Shown here one piece after another: positions 1 through 10,514 of a DNA stretch of 64,000 nt (position 1 is the first letter of the stretch; each line of letters starts with the position of its first letter). The translations under genes were made by a program, and so were the position numbers. Source of the DNA: Hsuehochloa calcarea (lineage: Eukaryota > Streptophyta > Magnoliopsida > Poales > Poaceae); the NCBI GenBank assembly GCA_036346395.1, contig CM070604.1, positions 7,487,904 through 7,551,903 of the forward strand, given 5' to 3'. The notes below the pieces were generated by a model. The model had not been told where the DNA came from, ran no database searches, and was given only the letters and a program-made list of their open reading frames with translations.

Positions 1-234
1 TGCACAAAATTGTGTACAAAGTGGTGTTATTTTGAATGTAAGTAAATAGCCAAATTTGATGTTAACAAACATTGTAAAATTGTGTGAAATATGCATTCCC
101 CCTTGTATGTGTGATCAAAATTTGAGAAATTTCGGTGTGTGCACCCAATACCAGTGCTAGAATTGTGTAACCCCTTTATTTTGGCCTCGCATAAGGCTAG
201 AACGAGGGTGTCGGTGGGGTTATGAGATGGGCGC

Positions 235-746
235 CAAGGTAGTCAGAGTCGAGATCCCGAGTCGGGTCGATTTGCCTCCAGTAGGATCGAATCGTAGTAT
301 CAAATTGTAGAATCGGCGATTCTACGGATTTGTAAAAATGCACATATTTAACATTTATATTATAAGTTTGTATGATTCTTATAAGGTTTACCACTTACTT
401 ATTACCAAAAAAAGGGGCAAAACACTTCTTATCACACAACAGAAAAGCATAATAGTTTGACATGATAGGTGATATAATTCTGAACGACAGGAGAACAACA
501 TTACCACACTGATATAATATTTTGCATGCTCCTTGTTTATTTATAGTTTCATTCTCAAAAAATAATATCAACAAATTTTGCTCTAAAACAAAATATCAGC
601 AAAGCCTGACCTCTAAAAAAAATTACAATTTTGTTTTGCCCTAAGTCTCTATGAGTAGGATCGACAGTGCAATTTGGATCGCCACGCTGTCGTGGGTTCG
701 TAGAATCGTAAGACTCTAAGAGTAGGATCGTGATTCTAACTACCTT
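235..746. mobile_element. MITE-like inverted-repeat element
   Basis: The left end CAAGGTAGTCAGAGTC and the reverse complement of the right end CAAGGTAGTTAGAATC match at 14 of 16 positions. Words such as GTAGGATCG and GTAGAATCG recur inside both halves. The span is about 510 bp, AT-rich, with no plausible coding region, which fits a small non-autonomous DNA transposon. I could not find a convincing target-site duplication, so superfamily is unassigned and the exact edges may shift by several bases. Confidence 0.45.
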
Positions 747-752
747 GATGGA

Positions 753-1499
753 CGCCAAAATGATTTGCTGATTTAAGAAAGAAAAAAAAGAGGAAAGAAT
801 GCATCAAAAGTGGCAAAATCGTGAGTATAGATACCTCTAGAGTGGCTACTGTAGTTGCAACCTTTGGCGTTGTAAATCATGAATTTCACATCTATTTGTT
901 TTTGGCAAAATTTGATATATGTCACTCTAAATTATTGTAATCTAGATAATGCCACTCAGAATCTAGTTTTCTTATATTCATGCCATTTTATCCTCTTACT
1001 AATAAATTCCATTCTTATCACATAGTTATAATTGCGATAGTTACACATTAGGGCTTGAGTGGATAAATTGTAATACGACTCAATCCCTTCAGATGTTCAG
1101 AGAATTTAAACTAAAGCCCCTTCTAATACGAATGGATTGGACATAATCCATCTGTATCAAAACAAGCCCTTTGTATTATTTCAAAGTGCCTCTCATCTGA
1201 TACCCTCCCTATCTGATGAAGAAAAAAAATGTACTCTGGTTGTAACAAGGAGTAAAATGTACAATATTCCGAAGAAAATGGATGGTCAGTGCCAAATTCG
1301 ACAAGTTGGCCGAGCATCAACGAAGCGTTGTTCTCATGGTAAAGCACTAAAGTTAGGACTCATGTGGGCTAAACTTTTTTTTAGGGGAAAGAGAGAGCTT
1401 TGTTGATTGACGAATATCAAGATTACATCTCGCAGGAGTAGCACTTAATACAAACTAGGACGATAAGCGCGCTCCGCTGCACCCGTAGGGTGGATTGAG
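753..1499. other. Gene-free AT-rich stretch
   Basis: No coding region, RNA gene or clear repeat structure could be supported. Short open frames near 1123-1406 exist on both strands but match no family I recognise and lack supporting splice or promoter context. Confidence 0.5.
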
Positions 1500-1795
1500 G
1501 GACCTCAATGCGATTTTAAAAATTATAGTGGTTTTTTACCCCCAAAAAAACTAACTTGGAGGACCTCAACGTGACTTCACCAACACCGGGGGGCTTTCGC
1601 AAAAAAAAAATTGACACAGAGGACCTGGACGTGATTTTCGGGAACAACATGGGGCTTTCCAAAAAAACAATGTGAAGGACCTCGACACGATTTTGGAAAC
1701 ATTGGGGGCTTTTCACAAAAAAAAACCGACAATGACCTAGACGTGATTTTGGAAAGTACAGGGGGCTTTTTCGCAAAGAAGCTGAAGTGACTCTT
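1500..1795. repeat. Degenerate tandem repeat, about 58-bp unit, five copies
   Basis: Five successive units each carry GACCTnGACGTGATTTT, then a GGGGGCTTT block followed by a run of A. Unit starts lie near 1500, 1559, 1619, 1676 and 1733, so the period is 57-60 bp. Copies differ by substitutions and small indels, so the array is old. It has no coding capacity and lies just outside a decayed LINE fragment. Confidence 0.7.
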
Positions 1796-1873
1796 CCGAG
1801 CGCCCGATGATCTCTTTACCTATTAGAAAGAGTATATTGGTGCTTGCGCACTCCACACTGCGCAATGCACATA

Positions 1874-2344
1874 TCATTTTGCTAATTGAGCAAGCTCATG
1901 AGCTACCATGTTACACTCTCTCTTTATCTTGTGCACCTCCACTTCCAGCAACAAGTTCATCAACGCCTTGGATTCTCTCAAAATTGAGCACCACCGGGAT
2001 ATGTTCTCCTCCTGAGATCGAAGAGTAGCCCACACGGAACCACAATGAGACTGCAGGATCATTGGGAGCCAGATCCATTCCACCATCAGCTGAAGTCCTT
2101 CGCAGCACACTATAGATTCAATTTGCTTGGCCTCTCCACAATGTTGGACTACACGCCACGCTGAGAGCAAGACATCTCCCTGTGATCCCCGCACTACAAT
2201 CCCAATACTCACTTGCCCAATATCCGCAGAAAAAATATTGCCAACATTTAACTTAGCCCAGCCAATGGTAGGGGATAGCCAAGTATCTTCACCCTTCCGG
2301 TCCTCTCCATCATAGGCATGAATAGGCATTTGGTTTAAGATGCC
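1874..2344 (-). pseudogene. LINE-type RNase H-like domain fragment (RVT_3), truncated
   Basis: The minus-strand frame reads like the RNase H-like domain (RVT_3 family) at the C-terminus of plant non-LTR retrotransposon ORF2: GWAKLNV near the start, GIVVRGSQGDVLLSAW in the middle and CNMVAHELAQLAK at the end. The first catalytic aspartate expected after LNV is replaced (LNVGN instead of LNVDG), and the expected SDC reads SHC, so the domain would be inactive. Its 5' side is cut at 2344 by the LTR element; the first ten residues of the open frame are LTR sequence. It is either a dead LINE piece or a host-acquired RNase H-like fragment. Confidence 0.7.
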
Positions 2345-2462
2345 TGACGAGGATCTGATAATCCTCATTTTATCTTTTATCTATAATTCTTATTATGGGT
2401 AAATATGATGTCACGTAGTCCCCAGAAGTACCCCTTATATTCATAAGGGGAAGGCCTACCAA

Positions 2463-2776
2463 GTGATTGTAAGTTCTCCTACAATCACCCCCATAGTCGT
2501 AAGTCTTACTACGACTATGTCATGGTCGTAAGTCTTTCTACGACCACTACCTGGTCGTAAGCCCTTCTACGACCATTACCCAGTCGTAAGTCTTTATACG
2601 ACTATTGTCCAACGTAAGTTACGCTCACGACTGCACTCACCAGAAGTCCTTCTACGACTATTGACTAGTCGTAAGTTCTGCTACGATCTGCACCTAGTCG
2701 TAAGTCCTTCTACGACTATTATCCCGTCGTAATCTCTGCTACGACTTGTACCCAGTCGTAAGTCTTGCTACGACCA
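2463..2776. repeat. Array of ~30-bp-spaced palindromes in LTR U3
   Basis: About ten units repeat at 29-31 bp spacing; the early units start at 2463, 2493, 2523, 2552 and 2582. Each unit is a 6-9 bp inverted repeat around an 8-base loop of type AGTYYTTC. Arms include GTGATTGTA/TACAATCAC, ATAGTCGTA/TACGACTAT and TGGTCGTA/TACGACCA, so arm changes are compensated on the other side. The array lies upstream of the LTR TATA box. It could be a set of dimeric protein-binding sites in DNA, or RNA hairpins in the 3' end of the transcript. Similar units recur inside the element and in copy 2. Confidence 0.9.
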
Positions 2777-3020
2777 AGTCGACCACCTTATAATCAATAA
2801 AACCTATAAGCGAGTGGGTCCAATTGATTAAGGAATTCAAACGGTCCACATGCACTATTATTTCGTGCAATAATAGTGCTTAAATACCCCATTACCTCTG
2901 AAAGATAACTGCCAAACGGCGTGAAGGAGCCACTACACCGGTAATTACTGTCATCATGTGCCCATTACTGGCTTGATTAGGCGCCTCTTCAGTAGGGGAA
3001 AACGGCTACTCCTTCACGAC

Positions 3021-3028
3021 TATATAAA
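3021..3028 (+). promoter_or_regulatory. TATA box of the 5' LTR
   Basis: TATATAAAGG follows a GC-containing stretch and lies about 290 bp before the LTR end, downstream of the palindrome array. The same motif is at 15781 in the 3' LTR, and a reverse-complement version is near 44759 in copy 2. Confidence 0.75.
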
Positions 3029-3312
3029 GGCATCAATCAGAAGGACAAAGGGAAGGGAGGCAACAGAGAGCCAATCGAGGACAATCAAGGAGAAAGACAA
3101 GTACTGTTCCTTGTAATAGACTTAGTTTCTGGCTTGATTGTCGAGAATACAGTCAATACCACACACACACAGGAGTAGGGTTGTTATTCTCCCCGGAGAA
3201 GGCCTGAACCTGTATAAAAATCCCGTGTCAATCGCTATGCGTGATTTCATTTCTAGGAGACCCCCCGAATCAAATAATATTTACGTAAGATCGGTTCTAA
3301 AACACCGACAGT

Positions 3313-3330
3313 TGGCGCCGTCCGTGGGGA
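3313..3330 (+). promoter_or_regulatory. Primer-binding site of copy 1
   Basis: TGGCGCCGTCCGTGGGGA starts two bases after the LTR end and begins with the TGG expected opposite a tRNA CCA end. TGGCGCCG-type sites are common in plant Tat and Athila elements. I cannot fix the tRNA species from sequence alone. The same 18 bases are present in reverse complement at 56703-56720. Confidence 0.85.
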
Positions 3331-3382
3331 TCTTCCGGTAATCTCTTGTCAACATACTCTCTTTTCCAAATCTCATGCACTC

Positions 3383-5131
3383 ATGGCGGGGAATGGAACG
3401 AGGAGAAGCGGGTTTGACTTGGCGATTACGCAGACGTCGACATGGATGCCGGGTTTCAACTACGAGCCGAATGATGCCTCCTCGATGGTGATGTTGCCTC
3501 CGAGATCATTCTCCAGAAACCATCCCATCAATGGAGTTGAGGAGGATCCTTATCCCCACAACGATACGCCCAACAGAGGAGCCAATTCCTCAAAGGACAA
3601 GGGTCAATCCGACTGAACCGCACCTGTGAGGACTTACAACACGACGAGAGTTTTTCCTCCGAGTGTCCAAGTCCCCTAAGACGGTCCGACCAGTGAGACA
3701 AGTTCGAGGGCCACCATTCCAGACTCCACTAACATCTGGTGATCCTCTCTCGTGATAACTCGCAGAGAGGGGGATCAAGCATGCTTTTCTTGCAAATTCG
3801 ACCGCTCTCTCGCAGATCTCATTTGCGGATGGAGACGATTATAACCTGAGTTCCCCACCGAGGGGATTACTCCAAGTCGCCAGATGGTGTCTCTCGAATA
3901 CTCCTCAGCAGGAGGCCTCGAGCGCAAGTGAGAATCATCAACGGAGGTCTTCGCCCTTCCTCGGATCGTGGTCACCTTATGGAGGCCGAGATAAGAACAC
4001 TCCCCGAAGATCATGCACTGTGCCCCCTTGTGATAATGGCAAGGGCATCATCGAGGACGGGCAGAACCAATACTCTGATGAGCGTGAGGGAAATCCTCGA
4101 CATTCTCGCACTCCATTGAGAAGGCCTCGAGGATCTGATGAGGAGAATTTTGAGGCTATCCGGCGGAGGAAGATTGCGACCCGTAAGAACTCGCTCGGCG
4201 CATCCAATATCGATCGAAGGAGGTGCAAGAACTCCGGACATCAAAGACTTGCTCAAAATCCCACTCAAGAGCTTGCTCGAACACTGTGATATGATCTCTT
4301 ATTTGAAGAAATTGCGCAAAGGCTTCAACCGTGATGACAAGACCGAAACACTCGTCGACATCATTCGTAGTCGTAGCAATGCGACTTCCTCGACTACCGA
4401 TCAATCAAACATTTCACCACGTAGAAATCGACACGCCATAAGTCGATCGATCCCTACTCGAGAAATATATTTCGATTGATCGATGATCAAGAAGCCCCTC
4501 GGAGAGGTGATCGTCGCCACTTCGACAAGGAAATTCGCAACGGATGGAGTATGAGGAGTATTCCTCGAGAATTGAGACCTACTACAAGACAATCACCACA
4601 TCGGGTATCGTCAGATACGATCACTGGTGACATTAACCCTTCTTTCCCGCAAAGAAGACGCCAAGAAGTTATTACCAATCACCGCATTTTCGCTCGACCT
4701 TCGAGCCGCTCACGTCGCCATTTTCGACCGAAGAACATGGAGAAGTTTGATGGATCTCAAAATCCCATCGAATTTCTTCAAATCTATACAACACCGTCCG
4801 AAAGCGGCAGGAGGAGGAGAGCATGTAATGGCAAATTACCTTCCGATCGTGCTTGAAGGATCCGCCGATCGTGGTTATTAAACCAACCACTCGAGTCGAT
4901 CTACTCTTGGCAACATCTCGCGACCTTCTCGGGCGAATTTCCAAGGCACATACAACCGCCTCGAAAAGAAGACGACTTGCACCGATAAAATGTAACAACG
5001 ACGAGACTTTGCGTTAATTCATCAAACGCTTTAGTCAGGTTCGTAATTCAATTCCAGAAATTTCTGACTCATCTGTTATCAGGGCTTTTAAGCAAGGAGT
5101 CCGTAGTAGAAGGATAACAGAGGATATTGCT
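3383..5131 (+). pseudogene. gag, N-terminal and central part, frameshifted
   Basis: An ATG at 3383 (MAGNGTRRSG) opens the gag; the matching start in copy 2 is at 56651 on the other strand, which supports this choice. The reading frame breaks after 3616 and continues in pieces in different frames. Around 4727-5060 the pieces resemble the retrotransposon gag domain (MEKFDGSQNP, then a run with EHVMANYLPIVLEG). Several frame changes are needed to pass through, so no full gag can be made from this copy. Confidence 0.75.
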
Positions 5132-6109
5132 TTGAATCCTCCCAACATCATGGGCCGAGCTCTTCGAGATGGTCGATCGATATGCGATCGCTTCGAGGCG
5201 GTCGAGTGGAACAACACTGTTGATCGAGAAATAAATACTCCTCGAGAGCCAGGTGAAGTTGGTAGAAAGGACAAGAAAGCAAAGAAGTCCAAGAATAAGA
5301 TAAAGGGTCAAAAACCACAAATCAGTGGTTTCAAGGAGGTCTTGGCTGTGAAAGATAAAGAGCCACGAACCACCAAGTCGTACCCCAATCAAGGCAAAGG
5401 TAAGCGCCCTGATCGAAAGAACGACAAACCAAGGTGGTGTCCTTTTCATAAAAAGGAAGGACACGACCTCAGTAACTGCCGAGATTTCCAAAGAAAGCTC
5501 GAGGACTACTACAACGGCAAAAAACCACTCCCCACTCTCGAGCAGGTAGGGAATACGAGTGGCCAAAAATCATCGGATGATGAAGAGATGCCGTTCCAAG
5601 ATCCACAACATACCGTTAAGCACATCTACGGAGGATCATCGACATACGAGTCAAAACGACAACTTAAAGCTGCCGGACGAGAGGTAAACTCTATAAATAC
5701 TCCTCTTGTCAATAATTTACCGAAGTGGTCGGAAGTTACCATTTCTTTTGAGAAGGGTGACTGCCCGATCACTTCGAATCGATCAGGTCCATATCCGATT
5801 GTGGTCGAACCCACCATCAACAACTGTCGGGTCAATCGAGTTTTGGTTGATGGTGGCAGTTCTTTGAACATACTGTTCACAAATGCCCTGGACGAGATGC
5901 AAGTACCCAGAACAAAGGTAAGACCGGTACGATACTCTTTTCATGGAATTGTACTGGGGTCTTCGGCCAAACCCATTGGCCAAGTTTCTCTTCCTTTAAC
6001 ATTTGGTTCACTAAGTAATTTCAGACGTAGAAAATCTCCTTTGATGTGGTCGATTTCGATATGGCATATAACGCCATACTCGGACGACCAACTTTGGCAA
6101 AATTCTTAA
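5132..6109 (+). pseudogene. gag C-terminus with zinc knuckle, and aspartic protease
   Basis: This 325-residue open frame joins a lysine-rich gag C-terminus to the protease. A zinc knuckle of spacing C-x2-H-x4-H-x4-C lies at residues 103-116 (CPFHKKEGHDLSNC). The protease active-site motif VDGGSS has its aspartate at residue 240 (base 5849), a plant Tat-type variant of DTG/DSG. The real frame starts upstream; the ATG at 5132 is internal to gag. The end at 6109 is a frame break before RT, so the segment is part of a disrupted polyprotein. Confidence 0.85.
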
Positions 6110-6548
6110 TGGCTACTCATTATGGGTATCAATGTCTTAAGATGCCAGTCCCAAAGGAGTGATCACAATTCATTGTGACAAGAAGATGGCGATAACAATG
6201 ACCGCCGATCCTCGAGATGGTTGGTCAAATACCAACTCGAGAAGAAAGTCAACCTTCGACTAGCAAGTCGAAGCCTAAAGTCGCATCAAAGTCGAACGAC
6301 CAAGTCAAAGAGGTTCCTCCGACGCAGAGAACCCTCAAGATCTGCTCGCATCGGGAGACTTCCGACCCCAAATAGGAAGACACCTCATCACCTTCCTCCG
6401 AGCTAACGCAGATGTCTTCGCGTGGCAAGCATCCGACATGCCCGAGTCCCTGGAGGTGATCGAGCGCGTGCTAGCTTTACGGCCGATAAAGTACACGAAA
6501 CAAAATTACGGAGATTTGCCCCGATCGACGAGATGCTATTAAATCGAA

Positions 6549-7432
6549 TTGGATAAGCTACTTAAAGCAGGCTTTACAAGAGAAGTCAACCACCCAGAGT
6601 GGTTGGCTAACCCTGTAATGGTCAAGAAGTCAAACGGCAAATGGCGTATGTGCGTAGACTTCACTGATCTTAATAAAGCTTGTCCAAAAGATGATTTTCC
6701 TTTACCTCGTATCGATCAGTTGGTTGATTCTACCGCAGGTTGTAAAATATCAAGTTTTTTAGATGCATATTCTGGATACCACCAGATTAATATGTGTCTA
6801 AACGATGAAGAAAAGACCGCATTCATTACACCATTTGGTACCTTTTGCTATGTCAAAATGCCATTTGGTCTAAAGAATGCCGTTCTTCCTTTCAACGCTT
6901 GATGCAATCAACTTTTTCATCTCAATTAGGCCGGAATTTGGAAGCTTATGTTGATGATCTAGTCGTAAAAAGCATTAAGAAATTTAATCATATCACTGAC
7001 CTACAAGAAACATTCGACAACCTCAGAAAGCACTGCTTAAAACTTAATCCCGAGAAGTGTGTGTTCGGAATTTCTTCAGGAAAATTGCTTGGATTCCTAG
7101 TATCTGAACGAGGAATCGAAGCAAATCTGAAAAATAAAGGTCATCCTCCAAATGCGCCTCAGACCACAAAAAGGAAGTCCGAAACTCACTGGGTGCATGG
7201 CGGCTTTAAGTCGCTTCATCGCACGACTAGGAGAAAAGGACTACCTTTCTTTAAACTTCTCAGAAGACACGAAGATTTTGAGTGGTCGAACGAGGCAAAC
7301 GCCGCCGAGGATGTCAAGAGGTACCTTTCGAGTGCTCTGCTCGGTTTCTCCAAAACCGTAAGAGACACTCTTAATTTACCTAGCCGCCACGCCACGAGCA
7401 AAGAAAGCGCAAGATCGGGTCGTAGAACGTGA
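6549..7432 (+). pseudogene. Reverse transcriptase domain, frameshifted
   Basis: The first open frame (6549-6902) shows RT motifs WRMCVDFTDLNKACPKD, FLDAYSGYHQI and GTFCYVKMPFGLKNA. A frame change near 6895 leads to a second open frame with the polymerase box AYVDDLVVKS near 6948. Another break near 7130 precedes the connection region (GCMAALSRFIARLGEK). Domain order and motifs fit a Ty3/gypsy RT. At least two frameshifts make it inactive as it stands. Confidence 0.9.
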
Positions 7433-7570
7433 AAACGCATAACGACCGGTTTACTCGTTAGCGAAGTTTTACACGCCTAAGGAGCGTTACCCTCGTGTAC
7501 AAAAACTTCTATATGCGCCTCATGTTTTCGAGGAAACCGCGTATTATTTTCAGCGCACAAAATAGTCAGC

Positions 7571-8386
7571 TTGCCCGAGTTTCCTTTGGGAGCGATCCTC
7601 CATAATAAGGAAACAATGGACGCATGGCAAAATGGTCACCGAACTTGGGAGTTCGACCTCCATTTCGTGTCCCGAACGGCCATAAAATCCCGATCTTGGC
7701 GGACTTTGTCGCCGAATGGACAAATCCTCGAATCATTCAGATCCCCAAGACGATTCCCACGACCGCTGGATGATGTACTTTGACGGTCACTTACTTTAAG
7801 TGGCTCGGGGTCGGGTGGTCTGGTATCTCCTACCGGAGAAACCTTAAAGTATGCCATACAATTAAACTTTCGTGCCACTAACAACGTGGCGTAGTACGGT
7901 TTGCTAGCCGGCATACGAGTCGCGAAGCACTCTCGATTCGTCGACTACTCGTGAGAGGAGACTCTCAATTAGTCGTGAATCAAGTTGGGAAAGAGTACGA
8001 GTGCTCTAACTCGACAATATCTCGGTACTTATCGAAGTACGTAAGCTAGAAAAGCATTTTTTAGGTTTTGAGGTACAATTCATCCCTCGAAAGGATAATT
8101 TCCTCGCAGACCAACTTGCTCGGATGGCTTCTTGGAGCAACTCCAAAACCCGTCCCTGGTCGAAGAACCAGAGACACCTCCTATTGAGATGGCCTCACTA
8201 GATTACGAGGATACCTGGATGACTCCCATCTACGAGTATCTTCACAAGGGTTCCGTACCCGAAGATAATCTTGAGGCGCATCGCTTATCCCTAAAAGCCA
8301 AAATGTATACTTTGGTCGAAGGAGTCCTCTACAAACGAGGAACCCAAGGGATACTCATGCGATGTATTCGCAAAATGAAGGAATAA
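7571..8386 (+). pseudogene. RNase H region and linker to integrase, broken
   Basis: Scattered frames match RNase H-like blocks: a segment near 7750-7800 corresponding to a YFDGS first-aspartate motif but out of frame, a GDSQLV-like block near 7965, and QFIPRKDN..ADQLARMAS near 8085-8130. The open frame 8132-8386 (EEPETPPIEMASLDYEDTW) is the spacer before the integrase zinc domain. Copy 2 keeps some of the same blocks in longer open frames at 51760-52479. Confidence 0.7.
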
Positions 8387-8503
8387 CACTCCTTCATGAT
8401 ATACACATGGCATCTGTGGACGATGCTTCCTCTGTAACGGCCTGTCGGTAAGGCCTTTCGACAAGGTTTCTACTGGCCAACAGCTCTGTATGATGCTAAA
8501 GAG

Positions 8504-9450
8504 GTGGTTAAAAAGTGTGTCCAATGCCAGTTTCATGGTAAACAAATACATCAACCAGCTCAAGCATTACAAACAATACCTCTTTCTTGGTCTTTTGCGA
8601 CCTGGGGTCTTGATATCCTAGGACCGTTTTCCAAAGCTCTAGGAGGTTTCGAATTCCTTTTTGTGGCTATTGACACGTTCACAAAATGGATCGAAGCCGA
8701 ACTCACCACCGGGATAACAACGGCGCAAGCAGCAAAAAGGTTCATGATGAGATGCGTAATTAGCCGATTTGGAGTTCCGAGTCGGATAATTACAGACAAT
8801 GGTAAGCAATTTGCAAGTACAAAATTTCAGGAATTTTACGACGAGTTGGGTACCAAGTTATGTTATGCTTCTGTTGCACATCCCCAAAGCAACGGGGCAG
8901 TCGAACGTGCAAACGGCCAAATAATACGAGGAATTAAAACCCGAGTCTTCGACCAGCTCGTTAAGCGCTCGGGGGCTTGGGTATAAGAATTACTCCAGAT
9001 ATGGGCGGTTCAGACGACCACTAGTCGAGCGACTGGAGAAACACCATTCTTTCTAGTGTTCGGAGCCGAAGCCATGCTTCCTCCAGAGCTAAAATTGCGG
9101 TCGACACGAGTTGAAACCTTCAACAACTCCGACCAGGAACAACTTCGAGAAATGATATTAACCTACTCGAGGAAAGGAGAAACATGGCCTTAATCCGTTC
9201 AGCAGTCTACCAACAAGCCCTACGCAGATACTACGATCGTAAGGTCCGGCCTCGCAACCTTGCTGTAGGTGACTTGGTGTTGAGGCTCTGCCAATCCAAG
9301 TCTATTCGGAATAAACTTTCTCCCAAGTGGGAAGGTCCTTACACAGTGGTCGAAGTCACTCGGCCAGGATCGGTACGACTAGCAATGGAAGACGGACAGG
9401 TTCTCTCAAATTCTTGGAACATCGGCCAGTTACGCAAATTCTATGTGTGA
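8504..9450 (+). pseudogene. Integrase core and C-terminal domain
   Basis: The 160-residue frame 8504-8986 starts at the end of the zinc-binding region (CVQCQFHG) and carries the D,D(60),35E catalytic triad at residues 37, 98 and 134 (WGLDILGPF, ITDNGKQF, NGAVERAN). It stops at 8986. A separate frame 9184-9450 holds the C-terminal module with KLSPKWEGPYTVVEV, the GPY/F-type motif. No chromodomain follows. The catalytic residues are intact, but the core and C-terminus are separated by frame breaks. Confidence 0.9.
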
Positions 9451-9584
9451 CCAACCTCTCAGGCAATAAAGGTCCAGGTTCCTCCTACCTCTTTTGTCTT
9501 ATTTTTGAGTAGTGCTTTTATAATATTTCGACTATGATCCAAAAACACTCAGTTTTCTCTACACTGGTCGAAAGGCAAGTAACA

Positions 9585-10130
9585 TCATCTAGTCGAAATC
9601 TTTCCTCTCTGGACGTGGTCCTGCCCACTAGAAGGAACTTCCTAGCATCGACCCGTTACTCACTTTTGTTGCCAATACAGAGAGCTCGGGTTCTATCTAG
9701 TCGAAATGTTCTCAAAGCCAACTCTTCTCATCTTAGTTTCAGTAATTTCGAAAAATATTCTAAGTTAAGTGCACTTTCTTATATTTATTCGACCACCTTT
9801 GGTGTACTCGTTTCATTTTAACTGGTCGAAGGAAGAGATACACCTAGTCGAAGTCTTTCCTCTCTGCACGTGGTCCTGCCCATCGAAGGAACTTCCTAGC
9901 GTTGCTCGCCTCCCACTTTGCTACCGAAAAGACTTATCGAGTCCACCAAAAAGGGCGAACGAATTATTAAAGTCCTCTAAGACGCTTGCTTAACTCAAGT
10001 TGTTTGTTCTTGGTTCGATTAAACTAGTCTGAGATGGTAACATCACATAGTCGAAGCCTTTCCTCTCTCGCACGTGGTCCCGCCCACTAGAAGGAACTTC
10101 CTAGTGTCGAGTTGTTTATACTCTTTCGAC
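9585..10130. repeat. Degenerate repeat downstream of pol, three units
   Basis: A block of the form TAGTCGAAnnCTTTCCTCTC, then CACGTGGTCCTGCCCA and GAAGGAACTTCCTAG, occurs at about 9591, 9845 and 10049. Copy 2 has the same blocks reversed at about 49930-50470. Repeats in the 3' untranslated region are typical of Tat-lineage elements. Confidence 0.75.
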
Positions 10131-10514
10131 CGAAAGGCTTGACAACCATAACAAAACTATAAGTTAAACAAACCTCTCTCTATTTTCGTAAACCCCATTT
10201 CACACACTATTTACTTAGATTGTCTAAACAAACTAAGCAAATAGTCGGGGGCTAGGATAAAGTTATTAATTTGACTTCAATTCTTAGTCTTTCATTCGTC
10301 TATTATCTTTTGAGTTACTAACTACTCAACAAGATGATTTACAGGAAACAAGATGGCCTAGGATAAAGTTATTAATTTAACTTCAGTCCTTGGTTTTTCA
10401 TTCGTTAGTCATCTTTCGGGCTGCTAACCACTCGACAAGATGATTTGCAGGAAACAAGATGGATCATATATTTCTCATCAACAGAAACTGTCTGCCTCAC
10501 AAAGTTATTACAGG

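Larger units (their letters stand above)
2345..3310 (+). repeat. 5' LTR of copy 1
   Basis: The LTR is 966 bp, starts TGACGAGGATCTGATAATCC and ends CACCGACA. It contains the palindrome array in U3, a TATA box at 3021, and short downstream R/U5 sequence. Its partner is 15101-16070. Differences between the two concentrate in the palindrome array. Confidence 0.95.

Noticed and set aside
2463..2776. The regular 30-bp array looks superficially like a CRISPR array
   Set aside because: The whole unit including the region between palindromes is repeated; there are no unique spacers, and the context is a plant LTR.
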